In this document: one piece after another, positions 42,283-49,983 of the stretch | Layout: every line of letters starts with the position of its first letter | How positions within the stretch are numbered: the first letter of the stretch is position 1 | Assembly (NCBI GenBank): GCA_017407205.1 | Contig: JAFQXA010000011.1 | Span: 45,556-109,555, forward strand | DNA length: 64,000 bases | Direction of reading: 5' to 3' | Source: Clostridia bacterium | GTDB taxonomy: Bacteria; Bacillota; Clostridia; Christensenellales; CAG-138 | Position numbers and translations under genes: made by a program | The notes under the pieces: generated by a model | Database searches by the model: none | Seen by the model: the letters and a program-made list of their open reading frames with translations, nothing else | Told to the model about the DNA's origin: nothing

Positions 42283-42350
42283 AACGTACCTCTCTTTCGA
42301 TGCTATTATATCACACAGCATCGTTTTATTCAATAACAACGCATCGTTTT
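42273..42350 (-). promoter_or_regulatory. Strong promoter with four CGATGC hexamers (candidate operators)
   Basis: Minus strand TTGAAT (42333-42328), 17 bp, TATAAT (42310-42305). Hexamers read on the plus strand are GCATCG at 42273, CGATGC at 42298, GCATCG at 42318 and GCATCG at 42341. Two are part of the identical decamer GCATCGTTTT, one inside the -35/-10 spacer and one just upstream of -35. Confidence 0.6.
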
Positions 42351-42495
42351 TTCATTGAACTTGCTTTTGAATCGTCTTCAATTCGCAGGGTTTTACAGAT
42401 TCTGCTCGTACCAACGAGTAAACGGCTTTTTTTCGTGCGCGTTTGCGTTTTTTGATGTATCGTTTTAACGACAATGTTCTTTGCTTATTATAAAT

Positions 42496-42813
42496 CTAAA
42501 TTTCGTCTGGTTTTATATGCAATATGTTTGGATTTTTATTTTTGAATTTTTCATAGTAATATTCTTCGCCAAAAAATATCCAACCGTAATTTGATGCTTT
42601 GAGTTTTTGAAGATAATCTTTTAGTTTGTCAACATTATATCCGTGCGCCTCTATCCAAGGTCTGTCTGCACAAATATAATTCCCGCAATTTGGGCACTCA
42701 TATCTTCGGTAAGGTGCAATGCGGTCATTCTTTAGCACATCCGTTAAATTTTCCCATTTTGTCAAAACATTAGTGCCACAAAAGATGCATTTTAAAAATT
42801 TTGAATCTGCCAT
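42496..42813 (-). CDS. Small zinc-ribbon protein
   Basis: 105 aa. N-terminal LKCIFCGTN and RRYECPNCGNYICAD supply two CxxC pairs of a zinc ribbon (about 8-48); the rest is charged and aromatic (GWIFFGEEYYYEKFKNKN). Soluble, with no known family recognised. GGAG is spaced about 7 nt from the ATG. It lies between the repeat-controlled small gene and the restriction-modification enzyme and reads in the same direction as both. Confidence 0.75.
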   Translation of the reverse strand: MADSKFLKCIFCGTNVLTKWENLTDVLKNDRIAPYRRYECPNCGNYICADRPWIEAHGYNVDKLKDYLQKLKASNYGWIFFGEEYYYEKFKNKNPNILHIKPDEI

Positions 42814-43048
42814 GATTTCTCCTTTAATTATTATAAATCAACAATAACATAAGCGATAAAAATACACAAGATGTTTTTGAATAATTTCACAACATGTACA
42901 CATTGTAATTCATTGTACCACAATATATTGTGATTCGCATTTTGTACGCCCTTGCATACAAAATGCATCATTTTTGTTGCATTATGCTATGTTTTGCGAA
43001 CAAAATGAACGGGGTTTCGTAAACCATAGTTCATTTATACACGAAAAA

Positions 43049-45805
43049 TTATTTTGTTAATTCCTGATACATCTTCATCAACTCTGCAACACAAGTGCTT
43101 TCCGTCATCGTCTTTATATCAAATCCATACGCCTGCATTACAGCGCGGTCGTTGGCTTGATGAGCCTTACGGAGTTCGGGAGGCATAGCAACTTCATCGT
43201 ACAAATCGGCGAGGGAACAATCGGGGTAGAGAGCACGAGCGTCAAGAATCGCTTGTGCTGTTTCCTCTATCTTCTTTTTCTGCTCGGCGGTGGGCGTCGG
43301 CCACGGGAATGTATTATAGACGATTTGAAGCGAATAACTATAATCGCTTTTCATTCTCATGGCTACACACCGCATCCAAGCATTATGAACATTAGAGGTA
43401 AGAATACCGAACTGGTAAATCGTTCCGTCTGGAATGATACTGACTTTATTATTTGCAATGGTTGAATCATCAATATAACCCATAGGTATATATCTTCTTC
43501 GTTCAGAGGAAACGAGCGGTACAACAATGGCATTGGCAGGATTGTTGGTATCCCTGAATGTAGTGGGTGTATTGGCAAGGACATGCGCTTGTTTGTCAGC
43601 ACTTGCTAATCTATCAGCTCGAACTTGCTCAACCCGTTTCATCACAAGAGGCATTTTCCTAAGTTCCGCAGGAGAAACACCGACTAACCACAAGCAAAAA
43701 CGAGGTATGTTGTTAATGAATTCCTCAGCACCAATCATACGCTTAATATACTTTGCTGCTTGCGGTTCTTTTGCTATTAGTTCATTCTTCTCCGACTCAT
43801 TCATTATCAATGCAAGACATTTGACCGTTTTGTTTCCTGCAATCATTTTCGGAACATTACTAAGAGGATTCTTCTGCGATTTTACGACAATGTTTGGACC
43901 GGATACAAGATAGGGGCAAATATTTTCAACAATAGTTGGTCTGCCTGATTCGAAAAGTAACTTTTGGGAGTTAGCTCTTTTTGCAGAAAAGCCAATAATT
44001 ACACAGTGAACACTTGCGGATTTCTTAGATTCACTTGACCACACAAATGTCCTATGGGCAAAATTAATTTCTATATTGTGGTTGAACATAAACTCCCACA
44101 AAATACTTGGCTGTTCACCTTGGCTAATCGAGTTAGTCGAAACATAAGCGCATTTTATATTGGTGTTCTCAATATATTTTGCTGCTAATATATACCAACC
44201 GCATACATAATCCAGCAAACCGATGCGATCAATTTCTTTGCCTGCTAAAAGCTTCATATCGTCCCTTTGGGATGTTGTTTGCATTTTAAAACCCGAAAAC
44301 GGCGGATTGCCCATAATGTAATTGAGCTTGTCCTTGGGAACGACATCTTCCCAGTCGATGCGGAGGGCGTTACCTTCCACGATATTGGCATAGGACTTCA
44401 ATGGGAGGAAATCGAGGTTGGTATTCATAATTTCCTCGGTTTCTTTCATCATCTGCGATTCTGCGATCCACAGCGCGGTTTTTGCAACGGTAACAGCAAA
44501 GTCATTGATCTCAATACCGTAGAATTGGCCGATAGAAACCTTAATAATATCGCCGGTGTCAAGCAAAATCTGCCCTTGGTTTATTATTTCAAGTGCTTGG
44601 TTTTCCAAACGACGAAGCGAAATATAGGTTTCTGTCAAGAAGTTACCGGAACCGCAGGCAGGATCGAGAAATGTTAAGGACGCGAGCTTATTTCTGTATT
44701 CGTTAAGCTTGCGTTCTTTTGTTTTATCTACTTTTGTCTGCTTGATTTCATCCAGTTCTTCCCGAAGCTCGTCGAGAAACAGAGGGTCGATGACCTTATG
44801 GATATTTTCAATCGAAGTATAGTGCATACCACCGCTACGTCTTGTTTCGGGGTTCAGGGTGGATTCAAATACTGCACCGAAAATCGTGGGGCTGATTTGC
44901 GACCAATCAAAATCTTCACTTGCATTGTGAAGGAGAAGGTCAACGATTTCCTGTGTAAAGTTGGGGATCTCGATATTTTCATCAGCAAACAAGCCGCCGT
45001 TTACATAAGGGAATGCCGCCAAAGCATCATTCATATAAGGATCGCGCTCTTCGGTTTTGGTATCGAGTACACGGAAAAGGTCAATGAGTGCATGGCGCAC
45101 ATCCTTGACGTTAAAGCTCTTTATGTAGTTATGAAATTTCAGATGGCCATCGAAAACACCTGCATCCTCTGCATACAGGCAGAATACAAGACGGACACAG
45201 AGGATATTGAGGCTGTGCAAGGATTTTTTATCTTCGGGGTTTATGTACTGTTTCAGTATCGCGTCATAGAGCTTACCAACAAGTTCACCTGCTTTGATAG
45301 ATATCTCTTCCTCGCGGTGCAGAAGCTCACTCTTTTCTTCAACGAGGAATTGCAGACGGTAGTATTCTTTTGCAAGGTCTTTGAGCAGAATACTTTCGGG
45401 TTCGCCCGTAGGCTTCTCCATATCGTAAATCAAAAATTCCTCAAAGTTGCAAGTGATAATCCAACGCGGACGCTGTGAATACGGCAGCGCAGCAGAATAT
45501 CTCTGTGCCTGCTGAAAAGGATTAAGCAATGTTCCATCGGATTGACGGATAGGACTACGCAGATTCAAGCCTTTCTTTTTCTGTTCAATGAGAACGTGCG
45601 TGGACGGAATATGACCGTCAATAAAGCTTGTATGGTCAAGCTTTACTCGTTCCTCAAACAATATAAACTTTTCGGGTTCTGCAATGCCCAAAACATCACG
45701 CGCAAGCGAAAGCCAAAAAGATTGACTGTCACTCTTTTCGTCACCGCGATCTTTCCAATATTCCGCAAAGGCTTTTGCAGCTCTTTTTCTATCTGCTTCT
45801 GTCAT
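43049..45805 (-). CDS. MmeI-like type IIL restriction-modification enzyme (methyltransferase with fused nuclease)
   Basis: 918 aa. The N-terminal nuclease domain has FIDGHIPSTHVLIEQKKKGL, with the D...ExK residues at about Asp63, Glu74 and Lys76 as in MmeI. A helical spacer follows, then a gamma-type N6-adenine methyltransferase with motif I FLDPACGSGNFL (about 375-386) and motif IV IMGNPPFSG, a target-recognition region, and a C-terminal domain ending in the typical DEVAMPPELRKAHQANDRAV. Such single-chain enzymes methylate one strand of an asymmetric site and cut unmodified DNA at a distance. No separate S or R gene is nearby, as expected. It is the largest gene of the accessory block; GAGGAA lies before the ATG. 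The recognition site cannot be predicted here. Confidence 0.88.
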   Translation of the reverse strand: MTEADRKRAAKAFAEYWKDRGDEKSDSQSFWLSLARDVLGIAEPEKFILFEERVKLDHTSFIDGHIPSTHVLIEQKKKGLNLRSPIRQSDGTLLNPFQQAQRYSAALPYSQRPRWIITCNFEEFLIYDMEKPTGEPESILLKDLAKEYYRLQFLVEEKSELLHREEEISIKAGELVGKLYDAILKQYINPEDKKSLHSLNILCVRLVFCLYAEDAGVFDGHLKFHNYIKSFNVKDVRHALIDLFRVLDTKTEERDPYMNDALAAFPYVNGGLFADENIEIPNFTQEIVDLLLHNASEDFDWSQISPTIFGAVFESTLNPETRRSGGMHYTSIENIHKVIDPLFLDELREELDEIKQTKVDKTKERKLNEYRNKLASLTFLDPACGSGNFLTETYISLRRLENQALEIINQGQILLDTGDIIKVSIGQFYGIEINDFAVTVAKTALWIAESQMMKETEEIMNTNLDFLPLKSYANIVEGNALRIDWEDVVPKDKLNYIMGNPPFSGFKMQTTSQRDDMKLLAGKEIDRIGLLDYVCGWYILAAKYIENTNIKCAYVSTNSISQGEQPSILWEFMFNHNIEINFAHRTFVWSSESKKSASVHCVIIGFSAKRANSQKLLFESGRPTIVENICPYLVSGPNIVVKSQKNPLSNVPKMIAGNKTVKCLALIMNESEKNELIAKEPQAAKYIKRMIGAEEFINNIPRFCLWLVGVSPAELRKMPLVMKRVEQVRADRLASADKQAHVLANTPTTFRDTNNPANAIVVPLVSSERRRYIPMGYIDDSTIANNKVSIIPDGTIYQFGILTSNVHNAWMRCVAMRMKSDYSYSLQIVYNTFPWPTPTAEQKKKIEETAQAILDARALYPDCSLADLYDEVAMPPELRKAHQANDRAVMQAYGFDIKTMTESTCVAELMKMYQELTK

Positions 45806-46061
45806 TTTTTATTCCTCGCTATCTCTTGTGCCTACTTAAAGTGCTTATTGTACAAAAAGCACACCGTTATCTGATGTTATTTAATTATTTTATCATTTAT
45901 TTGTGCTTTTTACAATTTTCTGCAAGGTATAATATGTTGTGAAATTATACTCCCCACGATTGCATCTTGAGGCACGGGGCGTTTTATGGTATCATTATTT
46001 TGTAATGATATGTTCTGTTTTGCGTTTTTGGGAAACAGAAATTAAGGAGATATAAGCGAAT

Positions 46062-47153
46062 ATGAAACTTGGCGTTGTAGGTATGCCGAATGTCGGCAAG
46101 AGTACACTTTTTAATGCAATTACACAGGCAGGCGCACAGTCTGCAAACTATCCTTTCTGCACGATAGACCCCAATGTGGGTATCGTTTCCGTGCCCGATG
46201 AGAGGCTTGACGTGCTTGCAAAGATGTACGAGCCTGACAAGGTTACACCGACCACGATTGAATTTGTTGATATTGCCGGCCTTGTTAAGGGTGCATACAA
46301 GGGCGAGGGCCTGGGCAACCGCTTCCTTTCGCACATTCGCGAGGTTGATGCGATTGTTCACGTTGTCCGTTGCTTTGAGGACGAGAATATTGTCCATGTT
46401 GACGGCTCAATTGACCCTGAGCGCGATGCTGAAACAATAAATCTTGAAATGATTTTTGCAGACCTTGAAACGGTTGAGAAGCGTCTTGCAAAGGCTATGA
46501 AGGACAGTAAGAGCGGCGACAAGAAGCTTCTTGAACAGGTTGAGCTTTTAAAGCGTATACAGAAGTGGCTTGAAGAGGGCAACCCCATAAGAAGCATGAG
46601 TGCCGACGAGGAAGAAAAGGCTGCAATCAAAGAGCTTTTCCTGCTCACGGACAAGCCGATAATTTATGTTGCCAACATTTCAGAAGATGAAATCGGCGCA
46701 AGCGAGCTTCCGATGGTTGAAAAGCTTTACGCCATTGCAAAGAAAGAAAACGCAGAGGCACTTACAATCTGCGCAAGAATTGAAGAAGAAATTTCAGAGC
46801 TTGATGCTGACGAAAAGCGTCAGTTCTTAAGCGAAATGGGCATTGGCGAAAGCGGTCTTGATAAGCTTATCAAGGCTTGCTACAAGCTTTTGGGGCTCAT
46901 AAGCTACCTCACGGCAGGCAAGCAGGAAGTCCGCGCATGGACCATTGAGGAAGGCACAAAAGCTCCGCAGGCAGCAGGAAAAATCCACTCCGACTTTGAG
47001 CGTGGCTTCATTCGTGCAGAGATAGTCGCATACGATACGCTCATCGAAAACGGCTCAATGCAGGCTTGCAAGGAAAAAGGCCTCATTCGTTCCGAGGGCA
47101 AGGAATACGTTATGAAAGACGGCGACATAACGCTCTTCAGGTTCAATGTCTAA
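46062..47153 (+). CDS. ychF: Redox-regulated ATPase/GTPase YchF (Obg family)
   Basis: 363 aa, normal YchF/OLA1. The G1 loop GMPNVGKST (7-15) opens the G domain, which has DIAGLVKGAYKGEGLGN; a coiled-coil insertion follows, and a C-terminal TGS domain (about 278-361: LISYLTAGKQEVRAWTIEEGTKAPQAAG in parts). It binds ribosomes, prefers ATP, and is linked to oxidative-stress response. AAGGAG lies about 11 nt before the ATG. It overlaps the DUF1653 gene by 8 bp. Confidence 0.96.
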   Translation: MKLGVVGMPNVGKSTLFNAITQAGAQSANYPFCTIDPNVGIVSVPDERLDVLAKMYEPDKVTPTTIEFVDIAGLVKGAYKGEGLGNRFLSHIREVDAIVHVVRCFEDENIVHVDGSIDPERDAETINLEMIFADLETVEKRLAKAMKDSKSGDKKLLEQVELLKRIQKWLEEGNPIRSMSADEEEKAAIKELFLLTDKPIIYVANISEDEIGASELPMVEKLYAIAKKENAEALTICARIEEEISELDADEKRQFLSEMGIGESGLDKLIKACYKLLGLISYLTAGKQEVRAWTIEEGTKAPQAAGKIHSDFERGFIRAEIVAYDTLIENGSMQACKEKGLIRSEGKEYVMKDGDITLFRFNV

Positions 47154-47379
47154 TGCCATGGAAAATACAGAATTAAAGGCTGGGCGCTACCGCCATTTCA
47201 AAGGCAACGAATACGAGCTTTTATACATCGCAACTCACTCTGAAACCCTTGAAAAGTTTGTCGTCTACAAAGCCCTCTACGGCGAAGGCGGAATTTGGGT
47301 TCGCCCCCTTTCAATGTGGTCCGAAACCGTAACCCGTGACGGAAAAACATTCAGGCGTTTTGAGTATATAGGCGAATAA
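47146..47379 (+). CDS. DUF1653 protein
   Basis: 77 aa with the complete DUF1653 pattern: AGRYRHFKGNEYELLYIATHSET, then FVVYKALYGEGGIWVRPLSMW and a C-terminal RRFEYI. Small cytoplasmic SH3-like protein of unknown function. The start is either ATG 47146, overlapping ychF by 8 bp, or ATG 47158; the former is kept because AGG precedes it. Confidence 0.88.
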   Translation: MSNAMENTELKAGRYRHFKGNEYELLYIATHSETLEKFVVYKALYGEGGIWVRPLSMWSETVTRDGKTFRRFEYIGE

Positions 47380-47386
47380 GAACACA

Positions 47387-47413
47387 ACAGCCACCTGAAA
47401 AGCAGGTGGCTGT
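47387..47413. terminator. Hairpin between convergent DUF1653 and MGMT-family genes
   Basis: 11-bp stem ACAGCCACCTG (47387-47397)/CAGGTGGCTGT (47403-47413); T runs on either side are short, so termination strength is uncertain. Confidence 0.6.
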
Positions 47414-47415
47414 AA

Positions 47416-47721
47416 TCATATTTTCATGCCGTAAATTTTCAAATCAACTTTTCCGTTTACGACTTTTATTCCGTCATCCTCAAGGCGTGCTTTTTGTCCC
47501 TCGATACCGCCAAAAACAAAAGCTTTTGCAAGTTCACCTTTTGCATTTACAACGCGATAGCAGGGTATGTTCACAGGGTCGGGATTTACATGAAGCGCAT
47601 TGCCAACGACACGGCTCATCTTGAAATTGCCTGCCATGCAGGCAACCTGACCGTATGTTGCAACCTGCCCTTTTGGAATCTTCTTTACCGCCTCATATAT
47701 TTTTTCGTAAGTCGTACTCAT
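47416..47721 (-). CDS. MGMT-family protein (alkyltransferase-like, active-site Cys kept)
   Basis: 101 aa, about the length of the DNA-binding C-terminal domain of O6-alkylguanine-DNA alkyltransferase alone. KIPKGQVATYGQVACMAG, RVVGNALHVNPDPVNIPCYRVV and a later GGIEGQKARLEDDGI match the family. The active-site motif is PCYRVV (Cys54) rather than the PCHRV of full-length Ogt; unlike ATL proteins the Cys has not become Trp. It may repair or only bind alkylated DNA. The gene is convergent with DUF1653 and 25 bp downstream of the DUF4143 ATPase gene. Confidence 0.9.
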   Translation of the reverse strand: MSTTYEKIYEAVKKIPKGQVATYGQVACMAGNFKMSRVVGNALHVNPDPVNIPCYRVVNAKGELAKAFVFGGIEGQKARLEDDGIKVVNGKVDLKIYGMKI

Positions 47722-47746
47722 AAGCTATCACCTTTCAACATCGCAG

Positions 47747-49048
47747 TCAGATCGCATTTTCATCTAAAAGAAAATCGATCACATTGATATTTAAAATGCC
47801 GTTATCGTCATACCAGCGTTTGCGTATATCATGACGGATAATGATTTTCGGGAAAGAGTCACCCGTAAGCCCAAACGGTCTGTTTTCTGCCTCAGCCTTT
47901 GCCTCGTCATGCAGAGCATAGGCAGACTGGATATAGACACGTTTTCCACCAATATTTGCCACAAAATCGATTTCTCTCGGAACCTGTACAGTCCTGCCTT
48001 TTTTATCTTTGCCGTTGCCGTATACAATGCCAACGTCCACAGCACAGCCACGGATGATAAGTTCATTATAAATTATGTTTTCCATAATATGAGTCATTTC
48101 CTGCTGACGAAATCCGATGCGTGCGTTTCGAAGCCCGATATCTTCGCAGTAATACTTGTTCGGATAGTCAAAATAGCTCTTACCCTTCACATCCCAGCGC
48201 CTGCACTCGCTGAAAAGAAACGCATCTGAAAGATGAGCCATATAACTTTTAACAGTATTTTGGGCGACGGAGCTTTCTCCGCTGAGTTTTTGTTTAGAGT
48301 TAAGCGTGTTCGCTAAATTAGTAGGATTGGTAAGGGAGCCGACAGAGGAACAAAGAAGGTCCAAAATGGAATCCAGCACATCCACTCGCTTTATCTTTTT
48401 TCGCTCAACGATGTCTTTCAGATATACTTCGGAGAACAATGATTGCAGGTAATTCATTTTTGCCATATCGTTGGGGCGGGAAAGAATGAGTGGCATGCCG
48501 CCGAAAAATGCATAGTTGTCAAAGGCATCATATTTATCTCCGCCAACAACAGAATAATATTCGGAAAAGCTTAAAGGATGCACACGAATCTCATCGCTGC
48601 GACCTCTGAATTCAGTAAGTATATCGGATGATAACATACGCGAATTACTGCCGGTTACATAGATGTCCAGATTGGGGAGTGAGCGAAGATCATTCAGTGC
48701 GTCATAGAAAGTAATCTTTTTTCCGTCTGAATTATAAGGATTTGCTACTTCGTCGGACATCTGTATTTCATCAATAAAGAGATAAAATTGTTCACGATGG
48801 CTTTCCACTTTACCACGAACATATTCAGCAAGCACAAGCGGATTACGATATTTAATATCCTTTGCGAGATCAAGCTCAAAGGTCAGGATTTGATTACTGT
48901 TTACCCCTTGTTCCAAAAGATATTTGTAAAATAGAGTGCGAAGCAAATAGGATTTACCGCATCTGCGAATCCCTGTAATGACTTTTACCTGGCCATTCCA
49001 CATATAAGATATGAGTTGATTTAAATATCGGTCGCGTTTAATTTCCAT
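47747..49048 (-). CDS. AAA-type ATPase with C-terminal DUF4143
   Basis: 433 aa. The N-terminal P-loop domain has the Walker A motif GIRRCGKS (26-33) and the Walker B LFIDEIQMSDE (about 93-103), with VTGSNSRML as sensor 1. The C-terminal DUF4143 has AFFGGMP and a late nuclease-like region (IIYNELIIRGC...EIDFVANI). This family is abundant, often horizontally acquired and functionally undefined. GGAGG lies 7 nt before the ATG. Monocistronic or with the MGMT gene. Confidence 0.88.
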   Translation of the reverse strand: MEIKRDRYLNQLISYMWNGQVKVITGIRRCGKSYLLRTLFYKYLLEQGVNSNQILTFELDLAKDIKYRNPLVLAEYVRGKVESHREQFYLFIDEIQMSDEVANPYNSDGKKITFYDALNDLRSLPNLDIYVTGSNSRMLSSDILTEFRGRSDEIRVHPLSFSEYYSVVGGDKYDAFDNYAFFGGMPLILSRPNDMAKMNYLQSLFSEVYLKDIVERKKIKRVDVLDSILDLLCSSVGSLTNPTNLANTLNSKQKLSGESSVAQNTVKSYMAHLSDAFLFSECRRWDVKGKSYFDYPNKYYCEDIGLRNARIGFRQQEMTHIMENIIYNELIIRGCAVDVGIVYGNGKDKKGRTVQVPREIDFVANIGGKRVYIQSAYALHDEAKAEAENRPFGLTGDSFPKIIIRHDIRKRWYDDNGILNINVIDFLLDENAI

Positions 49049-49331
49049 AGTTGCCTCCGTTGAAAGCTTTATTGATTTATCATTAAACTTTTCAATTTAA
49101 ATTATACTCCGAATGAATTATAAAATCAAACATCTTATTGATAAGTTCTTTTATTTTTTAATTAAGTTCTCAACCGTTCAACTTTTTACCATTTTACAGT
49201 TACAAGCGGAGAGTTTTGCAACTTAAAAGGCAACCAACAAAGTTATTAAACAGATAATTATTGATAAAGTATAAATCTCCTTATTTTGCAAACACTAACA
49301 TTGTTTAAAACAAATTCAAGGAGTGTAAAGA

Positions 49332-49886
49332 ATGAAAGCAACCGGAATTGTACGAAGGATAGATGAGCTTGGGCGAGTTGTTATACCCAAGGAAATAAGG
49401 CGTACACTGAGGATACGAGAGGGTGACCCGCTTGAGATATTCACGGACCGCGAGGGTGAAGTGATACTCAAGAAGTATTCGCCCATCGGCGAGCTTGGGG
49501 ATTTTGCGAGCGAGTATGCAGAGTCCTTGCATCAGGCATTGGGACATACGGCGCTTATTTGTGACAAGGACAATGTTATTGCGGTATCGGGAAGCGGTAA
49601 GCGTGACCTTATCGACAAGAGCCTGCATGAGGACATCGAGCAGATAATGGCAAGCCGTGAGCGTGTTGTGAGGAGCGCAAGCACTGACGGAAAGCTTTTT
49701 TCGGTCGTATCGGGCGATGAAACCCCCGATTACAGCGCCGAGGTAATAGTTCCCATAATTGCATCGGGTGATGCTATCGGTGCGGTAATCCTTTTGAGCC
49801 GTGAGTCGGGTGCCACAATGAACACAACCGAACTTAAAGCGTGCGAAACTGCTGCCCACTTTATGGGAAAACAGATGGAAACTTAA
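49332..49886 (+). CDS. spoVT: Stage V sporulation protein T
   Basis: 184 aa. AbrB-type swapped-hairpin DNA-binding domain (1-50: KATGIVRRIDELGRVVIPKEIRRTLRI) and a C-terminal GAF-like domain (about 55-180). SpoVT modulates late forespore (sigma-G) gene expression. AAGGAG is spaced 8-9 nt from the ATG. The 283-bp upstream gap is AT-rich; no convincing sigma-G box was found. Confidence 0.94.
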   Translation: MKATGIVRRIDELGRVVIPKEIRRTLRIREGDPLEIFTDREGEVILKKYSPIGELGDFASEYAESLHQALGHTALICDKDNVIAVSGSGKRDLIDKSLHEDIEQIMASRERVVRSASTDGKLFSVVSGDETPDYSAEVIVPIIASGDAIGAVILLSRESGATMNTTELKACETAAHFMGKQMET

Positions 49887-49983
49887 TAACTTGTCTCAAT
49901 AAAGTAAACAATCGGTTAAGATGCCAAGATTTTTACCGATTTCCCCCTCTTTTATGATATTGTCATGTTGAGGGGGTATTTTT

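Noticed and set aside
45806..46061. Possible small gene or RNA between the restriction enzyme and ychF
   Set aside because: Only a weak hairpin (ATCATTA/TAATGAT) and promoter-like TATAAT strings; no frame with a ribosome binding site.
49049..49331. Sigma-G promoter for spoVT
   Set aside because: CATTGTT is present, but no GNATA-type -35 at proper spacing.
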